A stretch of DNA of 64,000 nt from Rossellomorea aquimaris (GTDB lineage: Bacteria > Bacillota > Bacilli > Bacillales > Bacillaceae_B). Every line of letters starts with the position of its first letter. Position 1 is the stretch's first letter. Positions 1-10,767 of this stretch are shown piece by piece. The position numbers and the translations under genes were made by a program. Location: contig NZ_JAIVAR010000001.1 in the NCBI RefSeq assembly GCF_020171925.1, forward strand, positions 372,001-436,000. Reading direction: 5' to 3'. The notes under the pieces are model-generated. The model saw only the letters and a program-made list of their open reading frames with translations, was not told the origin of the DNA and searched no databases.

Positions 1-34
1 AAGATAATTTAAACTGTTTCCGTTTTCACTGGTG

Positions 35-77
35 TTTCACAAAAAAGTCATTCCATTATATAATGTGCTTTGTGAAA
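35..77 (+). promoter_or_regulatory. Candidate promoter with flanking inverted repeat upstream of the SulP gene
   Basis: A TATAAT -10 box lies at 59-64 with a weak -35-like TTTCAC at 35-40, spaced by 18 bases. The same stretch holds a 9-base inverted repeat, TTTCACAAA at 35-43 and TTTGTGAAA at 69-77, which brackets the -10 box as an operator might. A short hairpin (GACTTTCA at 87-94 with TGAAAGTC at 102-109) follows in the leader. Which regulator binds is unknown. Confidence 0.4.
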
Positions 78-136
78 AACGGCCCCGACTTTCATGAGAG
101 TTGAAAGTCAATAAAAAAATATAAAAGAGGTGCATT

Positions 137-1618
137 ATGATTTTATCTTCAAAAATAAAAAATGAATGGTTCGGGAACATTCGCGGGGATATCCTGGCTG
201 GGATGGTCGTAGCGATGGCTTTGATTCCAGAGGCGATTGCCTTTTCAATCATCGCTGGTGTGGATCCCATGGTCGGCTTGTACGCGTCATTCTGTATTGC
301 TGTCGTCATTGCCTTCGTTGGTGGGCGACCGGGAATGATCTCGGCTGCAACGGGTGCAACGGCACTATTGATGACGACTTTGGTGGCTGAGCACGGCTTG
401 AAATACTTGCTTGCCGCCACAATCCTGACAGGTGTGATCCAAATTGTCATGGGCGTCCTCAAATTAGGTCGTTTAATGAAATTCGTACCCCGGTCTGTGA
501 TGGTTGGATTTGTTAACGCACTGGCCATTTTGATCTTTACGGCGCAACTCCCTCATTTTGTTGGGGAAAAGTGGATCATGTATGCAATGGTCGCTGCTGC
601 ATTAGCGATTATTTACATCCTTCCGCGGTTTACTAAGGTGGTGCCTTCTCCTCTTGTAGCCATCGTAACACTGACGATCTTCTCAGTGATGGCGGGTACA
701 GGCGTAAGGACTGTCGGAGATATGGGAGAATTGACTCAAACACTGCCTGTGTTCCTGATTCCGGATATCCCTTTAACCTTCGAGACATTACAGATTATCT
801 TCCCTTATTCATTGTCTATTGCGATTGTCGGTTTAGTGGAGTCATTATTGACAGCATCGATTGTGGACGATATGACGGATACTACAAGTGATAAGAACAT
901 AGAAGCAAAAGGGCAAGGTATGGCAAATATCGTATCTGGTTTCTTTGGCGGAATGGCAGGTTGCGCGATGATTGGACAATCTGTCATAAATGTTAAGTCT
1001 GGTGGACGTGGAAGACTTTCTGCTTTTGTGGCAGGAACCTTCTTGATGATTTTGATCCTTCTACTTGATGACTTTCTTGTGCAAATCCCGATGGCTGCTC
1101 TCGTTGGGGTCATGTTTATGGTGTCGATCGGGACATTTGACTGGGGTTCTGTCATGAATTTGCACAAAACACCAATCACTGATTCAATCGTCATGTTTGC
1201 TACAGTCATTACTGTTTTGTTTACTCACGACTTATCAAAAGGTGTTCTTGTGGGAATCATCTTGAGTGCCATCTTCTTTGCTTCGAAGATATCAAAAGTG
1301 AAGATTACGACGATGGCATCGGGCCAATCTCATAAAAAAGTGTATCATGTATCTGGACAACTATTCTTTGCGTCTGTTACAGATTTTGTTGAAAGCTTTG
1401 ATTTCACGGAAGACGTGAAAGAGGTAACACTTGATCTGACGAATGCTCATTTATGGGATGATTCAGCAGTGGGTGCAATTGATAAAATCGTGCTAAAGTA
1501 TCATCAGAATGGGGTTATGGTGAACCTTGCCGGACTAAATGACGAAAGTAATAAGTTGATGGATAGGTTGGCTGTTCATAACAAGCCTGGTGGTCTTGAA
1601 AAAGCTGCAAACCATTAA
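137..1618 (+). CDS. SulP-family inorganic anion transporter
   Basis: This 493-residue membrane protein belongs to the SulP/SLC26 family, which moves sulfate, bicarbonate or related anions across the cytoplasmic membrane. The N-terminal two thirds is strongly hydrophobic and opens with the family signature around [20 protein letters not shown] (residues 13-32). After about residue 385 the chain becomes soluble and has the size and fold pattern of a STAS domain. The ATG at 137 follows AGAGGTG with normal spacing. It stands alone and ends in a strong hairpin terminator. The actual anion cannot be read from the sequence; sulfate or bicarbonate are the usual choices. Confidence 0.9.
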   Translation: MILSSKIKNEWFGNIRGDILAGMVVAMALIPEAIAFSIIAGVDPMVGLYASFCIAVVIAFVGGRPGMISAATGATALLMTTLVAEHGLKYLLAATILTGVIQIVMGVLKLGRLMKFVPRSVMVGFVNALAILIFTAQLPHFVGEKWIMYAMVAAALAIIYILPRFTKVVPSPLVAIVTLTIFSVMAGTGVRTVGDMGELTQTLPVFLIPDIPLTFETLQIIFPYSLSIAIVGLVESLLTASIVDDMTDTTSDKNIEAKGQGMANIVSGFFGGMAGCAMIGQSVINVKSGGRGRLSAFVAGTFLMILILLLDDFLVQIPMAALVGVMFMVSIGTFDWGSVMNLHKTPITDSIVMFATVITVLFTHDLSKGVLVGIILSAIFFASKISKVKITTMASGQSHKKVYHVSGQLFFASVTDFVESFDFTEDVKEVTLDLTNAHLWDDSAVGAIDKIVLKYHQNGVMVNLAGLNDESNKLMDRLAVHNKPGGLEKAANH

Positions 1619-1627
1619 AATAGAATT

Positions 1628-1664
1628 AAAAACAGCAGAGGATGCCCCCTCTGCTGTTTTTTTA
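1628..1664. terminator. Bidirectional intrinsic terminator
   Basis: The arms AACAGCAGAGG and CCTCTGCTGTT are followed by a run of seven T on the plus strand and are preceded by A residues, which read as T on the minus strand. It sits between the convergent SulP gene and the M4 protease gene and can serve both. Confidence 0.85.
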
Positions 1665-1665
1665 T

Positions 1666-3342
<1,677 letters not shown>

Positions 3343-3522
3343 TCACTCTATTAGTCACCATGGTATTGAGAAAAAGAGGGACTATTTTAATAGGTTAAAG
3401 GCTCGTATTATAACGTAGCGAAGGAAAATTTTCTTGGATTGATCGAATTTATTCATTTAAAGATTCTAATGCATTTTTGGATAATTATGTTAACATGGGA
3501 AGGGACATTGTTAGAGAGGGGA

Positions 3523-4230
3523 ATGGAATTGGGGAAATTGATCATTTCTGGTGGGGGCAGCGAGAAACAAACAGAAGCGATAGACCTCCACTTCGCATCT
3601 TTATTAGATAAAAACAGAACGTTATTATACATACCTGTGGCTATGGCATCACAACAAGTATCCTATGACGGGTGCTATAAGTGGATCACTGATATCTTTC
3701 ACCCCATGGGAATTCGGTCCATTGAAATGTGGACGGACATCCAAAATAAGTGTTATGAAGATATACAAACATTTTCTGGCATTTATATTGGAGGTGGAAA
3801 TACGTTTGATTTGCTCGACCTCTTTGAAGAAACTCAGTTTTCTGACCTGATCAAGGAGTATGTGAATCATGGTGGAGTCGTGTATGGTGGCAGTGCAGGG
3901 GGGATCATCCTAGGCAGCCATATTAAAACGTGTGCACTGAACGACCACAAACCTGGCTATGAGGGTGACTATAAGGGACTTGATCTGATTGGTCCATATG
4001 CCATCCATTGTCATTATGAGCAAAGTCAACATTCCTTCATACAATCACTTGTACATGAGTATAATGTATCTGTCATAGCGCTTCCTGAAGAAACGGGACT
4101 ATCGATGATCGATGACGAAATGACAGTAATTGGTGAGAAATGGGCAGTACTGTTCGATGATAAGGGGTGGCGGGAAGTGGGAGTCGGCTCAACGATCAGC
4201 GACACTGGGCATGATGAAGAGAATCAATGA
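3523..4230 (+). CDS. Peptidase S51 (dipeptidase E-like) family protein
   Basis: A 235-residue cytoplasmic protein of the S51 / class I glutamine-amidotransferase-like fold. Members include aspartyl dipeptidase PepE and cyanophycinase, which use a serine nucleophile. The nucleophile elbow is seen as GGSAGG within VYGGSAGGIILG, preceded by the conserved IGGGNTFDL turn, and a histidine lies in the HCHYEQSQ segment. The open frame extends upstream to 3439, but the ATG at 3523 follows AGAGAGGGG and removes an unrelated leader, so it is the better start. The substrate is unknown. It is followed by a small exported protein with a 42-base gap. Confidence 0.8.
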   Translation: MELGKLIISGGGSEKQTEAIDLHFASLLDKNRTLLYIPVAMASQQVSYDGCYKWITDIFHPMGIRSIEMWTDIQNKCYEDIQTFSGIYIGGGNTFDLLDLFEETQFSDLIKEYVNHGGVVYGGSAGGIILGSHIKTCALNDHKPGYEGDYKGLDLIGPYAIHCHYEQSQHSFIQSLVHEYNVSVIALPEETGLSMIDDEMTVIGEKWAVLFDDKGWREVGVGSTISDTGHDEENQ

Positions 4231-4272
4231 ATCATAGCGGGTTGCAGACAACTAGAAGAAAGGTAGATTGTC

Positions 4273-4626
4273 ATGAATAGTAAACTACTGATCGCTCCAG
4301 CTTTGGGTGTAATGATTATGCTGGGCATGTTCGTCAGAAATGATGCCCGGATTTTACATATCGAGCCATCCGAACTTCCAGTAAATAGGACACTGGCAGT
4401 GGACATTTCAAAACGGTATCTGGCAGGTTGGTGGACATCGTCTGAAAAGCTTGATGACACCCCTTATGAGATGAAAGAGGTAATGGTCCTGAATGATGAA
4501 ATCAGTGTTGAACTACTAGATGAAAGAGACTCCAGCGAATGCAAGGGATATGAGGTCGTGGTCAATAAGGATAATGGACTTGTAATGAGCAAGGAAGATG
4601 TTGATTTTTGCAGTGGTCGGTTTTAG
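4273..4626 (+). CDS. Small exported protein of unknown function
   Basis: The 117-residue product begins with a hydrophobic segment (about residues 4-21) that looks like an uncleaved signal or single membrane anchor, followed by a soluble domain. The mature part has two cysteines, near residues 93 and 113, which could form a disulfide outside the cell. I do not recognise the family. A GAAAGGTAG stretch 7-14 bases upstream could act as a ribosome binding site. It lies just after the S51 peptidase gene and could be co-transcribed with it. Confidence 0.55.
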   Translation: MNSKLLIAPALGVMIMLGMFVRNDARILHIEPSELPVNRTLAVDISKRYLAGWWTSSEKLDDTPYEMKEVMVLNDEISVELLDERDSSECKGYEVVVNKDNGLVMSKEDVDFCSGRF

Positions 4627-4748
4627 GAGCAGGTCATTCATCTTCATTCCTACATAGAGAAAAAGAGAAAAAATAAAAGATAAAAGATAAATTGAATATG
4701 CAATGGGGATAATGGAAATTGTTAAAAGTGTAAAAGGAGGATTGACCA

Positions 4749-4907
4749 TTGAATGCCATCCAAGAATTCTGCAGAGAATTATGTTTAGATGTTCTTGCAG
4801 CAGTCAAAGGCTTTATCTATGGGTTTATCGTATTCGCCCTTACAATCGGAATGATCGGTGTGATGATCTACCTTTTCTTATATATGAAAAACGTCATACT
4901 GACATAA
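4749..4907 (+). CDS. Small membrane protein (52 residues, TTG start)
   Basis: The frame from TTG 4749 to TAA 4905 codes for 52 residues, with an amphipathic N-terminus (residues 1-20) and one long hydrophobic helix (about 22-45) ending in a short YMKN tail. A near-perfect AAAGGAGG sits 9-10 bases before the TTG, which is the main reason for calling it. The reading frame that uses upstream ATG 4703 shows no such coding character. Its job is unknown; the gene is followed directly by a palindromic element that may end its transcript. Confidence 0.6.
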   Translation: MNAIQEFCRELCLDVLAAVKGFIYGFIVFALTIGMIGVMIYLFLYMKNVILT

Positions 4908-4911
4908 TTCC

Positions 4912-4957
4912 GAAGGTACGTCCCGCACCGCTTTAAAGCGATGAGGGACGTACCTTC
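4912..4957. repeat. Dispersed palindromic element, copy 1
   Basis: The arms GAAGGTACGTCCC (4912-4924) and GGGACGTACCTTC (4945-4957) are perfectly complementary, and the centre holds a second palindrome, CGCTTTAAAGCG. Near-identical elements occur at 54287-54332, with degenerate versions at 9231-9281 and 20014-20065. All lie downstream of small genes. They may act as terminators or mRNA ends. Confidence 0.8.
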
Positions 4958-5077
4958 AAGTGTTGGATTTACAGTGGGATCAAAGAAAATTTTGTACAGG
5001 AAAGGCTAATTATATTATAATAGCAATAATTTACTCTTATATAGAAAAATACGGTAATTGAATAGGGGAGTATGGGG

Positions 5078-5674
5078 ATGAATCACGTGTTATTCGATGT
5101 TCCAACCAAGATCGAAACAGAGAGGCTGATCCTAAGGATGCCGATGCCAGGGGATGGGGAAGCCGTCAATCAGGCGATCAAAGCCTCACACTCAGAATTG
5201 AAGCCGTGGCTTGGGTTTGCCCAGGAGGTTCCATCTGTTGAAGAAACCGAAACGAATACCCGCGAAGCACATGCGAAATTTATTACGAGAGAAGCGCTGA
5301 GGTACCTGATCTTCTGCAAGGAAACCGATGGATTTATTGGGTCCACGGGTTTTCACAATGTCGATTGGAATGTGCCGAAATTTGAAATCGGATATTGGAT
5401 CGACTCAAGGCAAAGTGGGCACGGTTACATGAGGGAAGCCGTAGGGAGGCTGACGGAGCTCGCACTGAATGAATTACAAGGCAGGAGAGTGGAAATCCGG
5501 TGCGAAAGCGATAATTATAAAAGCAGGAAAATCCCTGAACAACTTGGGTATGAACTGGAAGGCATCTTGAAAAATGAAGATTTATCCGTGGATGGGAAGC
5601 GAGTGACGGATACTTGTATTTATGCAAAGGTAAAGTCATTCAGAACCTCAAATCGACCTGATATCACTTGCTAG
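5078..5674 (+). CDS. GNAT family N-acetyltransferase (RimJ/RimL type)
   Basis: A 198-residue acetyltransferase of the RimL/YdaF branch, which moves an acetyl group from acetyl-CoA to an amine on a protein N-terminus or small molecule. The family opening ETERLILRMP is near residue 13, the acetyl-CoA-binding region is around GYWIDSRQSGHGYMREAV, and the C-terminal NYKSRKIPEQLGYELEG motif is typical. An in-frame ATG at 5072 exists, but GGGGAG at 5064-5070 fits ATG 5078 better. It is a single gene followed by a strong hairpin. The substrate is unknown. Confidence 0.85.
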   Translation: MNHVLFDVPTKIETERLILRMPMPGDGEAVNQAIKASHSELKPWLGFAQEVPSVEETETNTREAHAKFITREALRYLIFCKETDGFIGSTGFHNVDWNVPKFEIGYWIDSRQSGHGYMREAVGRLTELALNELQGRRVEIRCESDNYKSRKIPEQLGYELEGILKNEDLSVDGKRVTDTCIYAKVKSFRTSNRPDITC

Positions 5675-5713
5675 CAAATGGATATCATGCTTATATCAAT
5701 TGATATCAAGATT

Positions 5714-5751
5714 AAGTGAAGCCCGCTGCTCGATGACAGCGGGCTTCACTT
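5714..5751. terminator. Convergent hairpin terminator
   Basis: Fifteen-base arms AAGTGAAGCCCGCTG and CAGCGGGCTTCACTT pair perfectly around an 8-base loop, between the plus-strand GNAT gene and the minus-strand GNAT remnant. There is no long T run, so termination may be weaker than the stem suggests. A 14-base palindrome ATATCAATTGATAT lies just before it at 5693-5706. Confidence 0.65.
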
Positions 5752-6031
5752 ATGATTTCCATTCGTTTGAGAGTATGCTGTATGTAACGATGTCCTCGTA
5801 ATGGTCATATAACCATTGTCCGTCCCTTGTAATTCCTTGTTTTTTGAAACGGAGTCGCTCAGGGACTTTTATGCTTTTAGCGTTATTGACGGCGCACTGT
5901 ATTTCCACACGATTGAGATTCCAATCGGTGAAAAGGGTATGTAATAATGCATCAATGACAGTCGTAATGATTCCCTTTCCTTGTGCGCTCTCTCCAAGAA
6001 AGGTGCTTAAAGGGGCAATAAAATATGACAT
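5750..6031 (-). pseudogene. 5'-truncated GNAT acetyltransferase remnant
   Basis: The 93 codons match the C-terminal half of RimL-type acetyltransferases. AQGKG in the acetyl-CoA loop, the NNAKSIKVPERLRF motif and the WLYDHY ending all correspond to positions in the intact 180-residue protein at 59613-60155. The first 90 or so residues of the family are absent, an in-frame stop (TAA) lies three codons before the first ATG, and no convincing ribosome binding site is present. I read this as a decayed copy rather than a working short enzyme. Confidence 0.65.
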
Positions 6032-6186
6032 CGAACTTTATGCTAAGATGCAAAGATGAATACCTTTAATCTGTGATTACGGAATTCCAATATTGTGTAA
6101 AATGGATAATATCCTTGAAACATGGCCGTTCTTTAAGTAGTATAGATAAGTAGAAAATTTGTATAGTTTCGAAATGAGGGTTTTAA

Positions 6187-7263
6187 ATGGAGAAAACATC
6201 CATATACGGATTAACATTAGATCAACTGACCTCATGGCTTGTCGAGCACGGTCAAAAGAAGTTCCGTGCTGCTCAAGTGTGGGATTGGTTATATAAAAAA
6301 AGGGTAACCGACTTTTCAGAGATGAAAAATGTCAATAATGATTGTATCCAATTATTAGACGAACATTTTCATATTCAAACGCTAAAGCAGGAAATCAAAC
6401 AGGAATCAAAAGACGGTACAATTAAATTTTTATTCAAGCTAGAGGATGGAAACCTGATCGAGACGGTATTGATGCGTTTCAATTATGGCTTGAGTGTCTG
6501 TGTGACCACCCAGGTCGGCTGTAACATCGGCTGTACATTCTGTGCAAGTGGTCTCTTGAGGAAAAATCGTGACTTATCCAGCGGGGAAATTGTCGAACAA
6601 ATCATGAACGTCCAGCATCACTTGGATGCACAGGGAAAAGATGAGCGTGTAAGTCATATCGTCGTCATGGGAATCGGTGAACCATTCGATAACTACGATA
6701 ACATGATGGATTTCTTCCGTGTGGTGAATGATCAGAAAGGCCTCTCAATCGGTGCTCGTCATATCACGGTATCTACGAGTGGATTGGCGGATAAGATTTA
6801 TCAATTCGCGGACGAAAACATCCAGATCAACTTGGCTGTATCGCTGCACGCGCCTAACAATGAACTTCGAACAAAGATCATGAAGATCAATCGTGCGTAT
6901 CCGCTTGAAAAGTTGATGCCGGCGATCGATTATTATTTGGAAAAAACAAATCGACGAATCACGTTTGAATACATTCTTCTTCATGATGTGAATGACCATA
7001 AAGAAGAAGCGCTTCAGCTTGCTAAACTGCTTAAGAACAAGCGTCATTTATCCTACGTCAACCTGATTCCATATAACCCGGTTGATGAACACAATCAATA
7101 TCAGCGAAGTACGAAAGATGCAATCGTTGGTTTCTACGGCACATTGTTGGAACATGGTATCAACTGTGGTGTCCGTGTAGAACAAGGAACCGATATTGAT
7201 GCAGCTTGTGGACAATTGAGAAGTAAGCAAATCAAGAAAGATAAAGAAAAAGTGAAATCCTGA
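6187..7263 (+). CDS. rlmN: 23S rRNA (adenine-C2)-methyltransferase RlmN
   Basis: A 358-residue radical-SAM enzyme that methylates C2 of A2503 in 23S rRNA, and in RlmN also A37 of some tRNAs, using two SAM molecules and two conserved cysteines. The 4Fe-4S motif CxxxCxxC is seen as CNIGCTFC at about residue 115. [12 protein letters not shown] and SVSLHAPN follow in the expected order, and the catalytic cysteine near the C-terminus lies in DAACGQL. ATG 6187 follows GAGGG. It is a monocistronic gene with a strong terminator. Length and motifs fit RlmN; the related Cfr is less likely without a surrounding resistance context. Confidence 0.95.
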   Translation: MEKTSIYGLTLDQLTSWLVEHGQKKFRAAQVWDWLYKKRVTDFSEMKNVNNDCIQLLDEHFHIQTLKQEIKQESKDGTIKFLFKLEDGNLIETVLMRFNYGLSVCVTTQVGCNIGCTFCASGLLRKNRDLSSGEIVEQIMNVQHHLDAQGKDERVSHIVVMGIGEPFDNYDNMMDFFRVVNDQKGLSIGARHITVSTSGLADKIYQFADENIQINLAVSLHAPNNELRTKIMKINRAYPLEKLMPAIDYYLEKTNRRITFEYILLHDVNDHKEEALQLAKLLKNKRHLSYVNLIPYNPVDEHNQYQRSTKDAIVGFYGTLLEHGINCGVRVEQGTDIDAACGQLRSKQIKKDKEKVKS

Positions 7264-7270
7264 TAGACGA

Positions 7271-7306
7271 AACACACGAATTCTGGCTGAATTCGTGTGT
7301 TTTTTT
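7271..7306 (+). terminator. Intrinsic terminator of rlmN
   Basis: ACACACGAATTC and GAATTCGTGTGT form a 12-base perfect stem, followed by T7. The following 7307-7550 holds no gene that I can support, only a probable promoter region for the DUF2975 gene. Confidence 0.9.
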
Positions 7307-7550
7307 GTATGATCGTTGAATTACCTGGTCGGGTGATGGGGGATGGGTGTGGTGGATTTTATTGTGAGAAGTTAGTAGTTTCTGATTCGTTTCTATGAAC
7401 CTATCCCAGAACATTCGGTCCATTCCAAAAAAATACGACCCACAATACATAATTCAATTTGATGTATATGAAAAATAATAATTATTTATTGAAAAACAAT
7501 AAATGATTGAATACAATGTAATATATGGAAAATGAATTGGAGGGTGCATG

Positions 7551-8027
7551 ATGAAAAAAACTGCATTATTTTTCTTAAAGTCAGCCATCTTTATGATCGG
7601 ATTGTTTGTTGTGGGAATAAGTATATTCGGACTGCCAAAGCTCGCAACATATTCAGCTGTGGTCAACCCTGAATTCGCATTTTTAAAATGGCCGATCCTT
7701 TTAGGGCTGTATTCAACGGAGATCCCCTTTTTCCTAGGCCTTTATAAAGCCTACAAATTAGTAGTTTCCATTGATACAAGGAAAGCATTTACCATTGAAT
7801 CCGTAAACAATTTAAGAATGATAAAGTGTTGTGCATGGATCATTTCAGTAGTGTACATCATAGGTGCTTTATATTTGTTCCTTCAGGGTGCACTACACCC
7901 TGGTATTGCATTAATAGGAATGGTGATCGTCTTTGCTTCCGTTACCATTTCGGTATTCGCAGCTGTTTTGCATAAGCTGTTGAGTCATGCACTCGAATTA
8001 AAGATCGAAAATGAATTAACCGTATGA
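7551..8027 (+). CDS. DUF2975 family membrane protein
   Basis: A 158-residue integral membrane protein with four predicted helices (about residues 8-28, 42-62, 90-112 and 116-138), matching DUF2975 (B. subtilis YoaS type). The biochemical role is unknown. The family is often encoded next to a small Cro/CI-type regulator (YozG-like), but none is found here: the next gene starts 9 bases downstream and is a HAD hydrolase. The start ATG 7551 is placed by GGAGGG at 7539-7544, although the adjacent ATG 7548 is possible. Confidence 0.7.
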   Translation: MKKTALFFLKSAIFMIGLFVVGISIFGLPKLATYSAVVNPEFAFLKWPILLGLYSTEIPFFLGLYKAYKLVVSIDTRKAFTIESVNNLRMIKCCAWIISVVYIIGALYLFLQGALHPGIALIGMVIVFASVTISVFAAVLHKLLSHALELKIENELTV

Positions 8028-8036
8028 GGTGAGGAA

Positions 8037-8720
8037 ATGAAATTGGATGCAGTCATATTCGATATGGACGGAACATTGTTCCAAACAGATCGCATTTTAG
8101 AATTATCCCTTGAAGATGCTTTTGTAAGGTTACGGGAGGAAGGACGATGGGAAAGTGCGACCCCAATAAAGAAATACCGGGAAATCATGGGTGTACCGCT
8201 CCCTGAGGTCTGGGACACGCTTCTGCCCCATCACTCAGATGAAGTGAGATCGAGAGTGAATGACCACTTTCTCGAATTGTTGATGTTCAATATACAACGT
8301 GGGAAGGGTGCTTTGTATCCCCATGTTGAAGAACTATTTACCCTTTTAAAGGAGCGGAATATAAAGCTATTCATAGCCAGTAACGGGCTGCCTCCATACT
8401 TGGAATCGATCGTGAATCACTACAGGCTGGGTCGTTGGCTGGATGCCGCTTACAGCATCGAGCATGTTGATTCGTTGAATAAGTCAGACTTGGTGAAGAT
8501 GATTTGTGATAAATATGACATTAAAAGGGGGGCTGTAGTCGGGGATCGTCTCTCTGATATCCTGGCTGCGAAAGATAATGGATTGTTGTCTGTAGGGTAC
8601 AGCTTTGATTTCTCTCAAGAGGATGAACTACAACAAGCGGATGCAGTTATAGAGGATTTATTGGAACTAAATGAACTGATTAAAGATGGTAAAGGGTCGG
8701 GTAGATTATTGTCCAAGTAA
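8037..8720 (+). CDS. HAD family hydrolase
   Basis: A 227-residue haloacid-dehalogenase-type phosphatase, cytoplasmic, probably acting on a small phosphorylated metabolite. Motif I is FDMDGTLF with the nucleophile Asp at residue 9, motif II is the serine/asparagine in IASNG, motif III is the lysine near NKSDLVK, and motif IV is VVGDRLSDILAAKDNG. A helical cap lies between motifs I and II, as in subfamily IA. It follows the DUF2975 gene after 9 bases, with GAGGTGAGG overlapping the gap. The substrate is unknown. Confidence 0.85.
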   Translation: MKLDAVIFDMDGTLFQTDRILELSLEDAFVRLREEGRWESATPIKKYREIMGVPLPEVWDTLLPHHSDEVRSRVNDHFLELLMFNIQRGKGALYPHVEELFTLLKERNIKLFIASNGLPPYLESIVNHYRLGRWLDAAYSIEHVDSLNKSDLVKMICDKYDIKRGAVVGDRLSDILAAKDNGLLSVGYSFDFSQEDELQQADAVIEDLLELNELIKDGKGSGRLLSK

Positions 8721-8736
8721 GTTGGGGGTGAGCCAT

Positions 8737-9187
8737 GTGAAACAGATAAAGTTGACGGTGATCATCCTAGTAATTTGTACACTTTTCCTGATGGCAGGAT
8801 ACGTTCTGGACTCGAATGATAAGGTTCGTTTCTATGATACGGTTGGAACTACCGACCTTTCAGAAGAAACCGTGAACGGAATGTCACATGGTTCAACAGA
8901 AGATATGGTACTTCGTGTATTAAAAGATCCACATGAAGTAACGGAAATCCAAAGTCCACAAACTACATATCTCTCCTATGATAACATTGAGTTCGGAATG
9001 GAGGAACACCCGAGTGAATCGGTACTTCTTCACCAGTCACTACCGAACGTCCAAAGGGGTATCAGCAGGAGATCCCGCTGAAAGAATAATCGAAGCATAT
9101 GGACCAGACTACTATGAAAGCACGGACACGGGGGCTCGTATCATCGGATCCTTCGATAAACAACACAAAATCAACATCGAAATATAG
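8737..9187 (+). pseudogene. Frameshifted gene for a small exported protein
   Basis: GTG 8737 follows TTGGGGGTGAG and starts a frame with a hydrophobic N-terminal anchor (about residues 5-25) and a soluble region that runs normally to YDNIEFGMEE near 9005. After that the frame gives a nonsense tail ending at 9081. Meanwhile the next frame, open from before 8978 to the stop at 9187, continues with NRYFFTSHYRTSKG and a regular ending, FDKQHKINIEI. Joining the two at about 9000-9017 gives one sensible protein of about 150 residues. The change corresponds to one extra base, or two missing. I do not recognise a named family. Confidence 0.65.
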
Positions 9188-9230
9188 CACTCGCCCGAAT
9201 AAACTAATTGGAACAATCGTCCAACAAGTA

Positions 9231-9281
9231 GAAGGTACGTCCCTCGATGCTTTAGAGTGGTAAAGAGGGGCGTTCTTTTGA
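9231..9281. repeat. Dispersed palindromic element, copy 2 (degenerate)
   Basis: GAAGGTACGTCCCTC at 9231-9245 matches the left arm of the elements at 4912 and 54287, but the right arm is eroded to GAGGGGCGTTCTTTTG. It follows the broken exported-protein gene. The remaining run of T residues could still give weak termination. Confidence 0.6.
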
Positions 9282-9352
9282 TAGTTTGGTATATTATGTT
9301 AACATATTAAGAGGGAAGAGTGATTTGTTAATGAAGGGGATGAGGTGTCAAC

Positions 9353-10732
9353 ATGAGAGCTAATCATCATGACATCACCGTGATTGGTGCCGGTGTCAGC
9401 AGTATTTTCTTTGCATATACGCTAATGAATAAGAATCAGGATGTAAACATACATATTATCGATATTGGAAAGGAATTAGAGAAAAGAACGTGCGGACTTG
9501 AAGACGGCGGGAAATGCACATGCGGCGCTTCATGCAGTAAATATACAGGTTTTTCCGGACTGGGGAAATCAGAGGGGAAATTCAACTATACGACTGACTT
9601 TGGTGGCCGACTGCATAAGAAGATTGGGGAAGACCATACTCTTCGGTTGATGCAGGAAGTGGATACAATCCTTTGTCGTTTTGGTGGAAACGCGAGAAGT
9701 AAATATAGTACGAAGAACGAAGCACTTTCCAGTAAAGCCAGTCTTCATGGACTTGACGTACTCTCAACGGAAGTAAGGCATCTTGGAACCCACCTTTCAA
9801 AGGGAATCTTCCAAAGCATGTATGAAGTGATGCGTGAAAGGATTACGTTTTCTTTTGAGACAAAGGTCGAAGCCGTTACTAAGAATAAAGAAGGATTCCA
9901 CCTGCATACAAATAAAGGTGATTTCACTACAGGTCGAATTGTAATTGGGACAGGTATGAGTGGAAGTGACTGGCTGACAGGGATGATGGGGTCATTTGGT
10001 GTTCATCCAGGCAACACGCGACTCGACATGGGCTTTCGGGTGGAAATGAAAGGTGATCAACTGCAAGCAATCCTGCAGGAAACCTTTGAAACAAAATTGA
10101 GGATCCATAGACGGAATTTTGAAGCCACAACATATTGCATGAATCCACGCGGCCGGATTATACGGAAATATCAGCATGGACTCGTCATGCCGGATGGACA
10201 AAATGCACTTGAAGAAGATTCCCCAAGTGCAAACTTGAATTTCACCTTGTTTGTTCCTCGTTATTACCCTTCATATGAAGAAGCGATGAACGATGCAAAG
10301 AAAGTCATCGGGGGGATCAATGGGGGAAGGGATCGGATCGTTGTCCAAAAATGGGAGGACTTCAAACGCGGAGCACCGACAGAAACACTCAGTCATAACC
10401 AAGTGAAACCTTCGCTTCAAGCGGACTGTGGGGACGCACGTCGGGAGGTACCCTCTGTTTATGGTGCTGCCCTGATAGAATTTCTCCATGCATTGGAAGG
10501 TTTGGTAGGTGAAGAGATCGATTCTGATACGCTTATTTATGGTTTGGATGCTAAGTTTTATGAACCTTCACTATATACGGACGAAAGCTTTGAAAGCGAA
10601 GTACCCGGCATCTATTTAATCGGTGACTGTTCAGGAGTCACGCACTCCCTTTCCCAGGCGGCTGCGAGCGGTATCTATTTAGGTGAGACGTTAGCAAGTG
10701 CCACTCTATATCACAATTTAGGCAAAGAGTAA
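9353..10732 (+). CDS. NAD(P)/FAD-dependent dehydrogenase (COG2509-like)
   Basis: This 459-residue flavoprotein begins with the dinucleotide-binding motif VIGAGVSSIFFAY (GxGxxS). It carries a cysteine-containing loop GGKCTCGASCSKYTGFSG, which resembles the thiol-rich signature of the uncharacterised FAD-dependent dehydrogenases of COG2509. A second glycine-rich site IVIGTGMSGSDW lies mid-protein, and the C-terminal FAD contact is IYLIGDCSGVTHSLSQAAASG. The physiological substrate is not known. ATG 9353 follows GGGGATGAGG. The DUF4260 gene begins 35 bases after the stop and may be co-transcribed. Confidence 0.75.
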   Translation: MRANHHDITVIGAGVSSIFFAYTLMNKNQDVNIHIIDIGKELEKRTCGLEDGGKCTCGASCSKYTGFSGLGKSEGKFNYTTDFGGRLHKKIGEDHTLRLMQEVDTILCRFGGNARSKYSTKNEALSSKASLHGLDVLSTEVRHLGTHLSKGIFQSMYEVMRERITFSFETKVEAVTKNKEGFHLHTNKGDFTTGRIVIGTGMSGSDWLTGMMGSFGVHPGNTRLDMGFRVEMKGDQLQAILQETFETKLRIHRRNFEATTYCMNPRGRIIRKYQHGLVMPDGQNALEEDSPSANLNFTLFVPRYYPSYEEAMNDAKKVIGGINGGRDRIVVQKWEDFKRGAPTETLSHNQVKPSLQADCGDARREVPSVYGAALIEFLHALEGLVGEEIDSDTLIYGLDAKFYEPSLYTDESFESEVPGIYLIGDCSGVTHSLSQAAASGIYLGETLASATLYHNLGKE

Positions 10733-10767
10733 GGATTTATACTTCCAAAAGAATGCGGGGAGCGATG

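Noticed and set aside
805..1209. 134-codon open frame on the minus strand inside the SulP gene
   Set aside because: It mirrors the codon structure of the SulP gene, has no ribosome binding site and no recognisable protein character.
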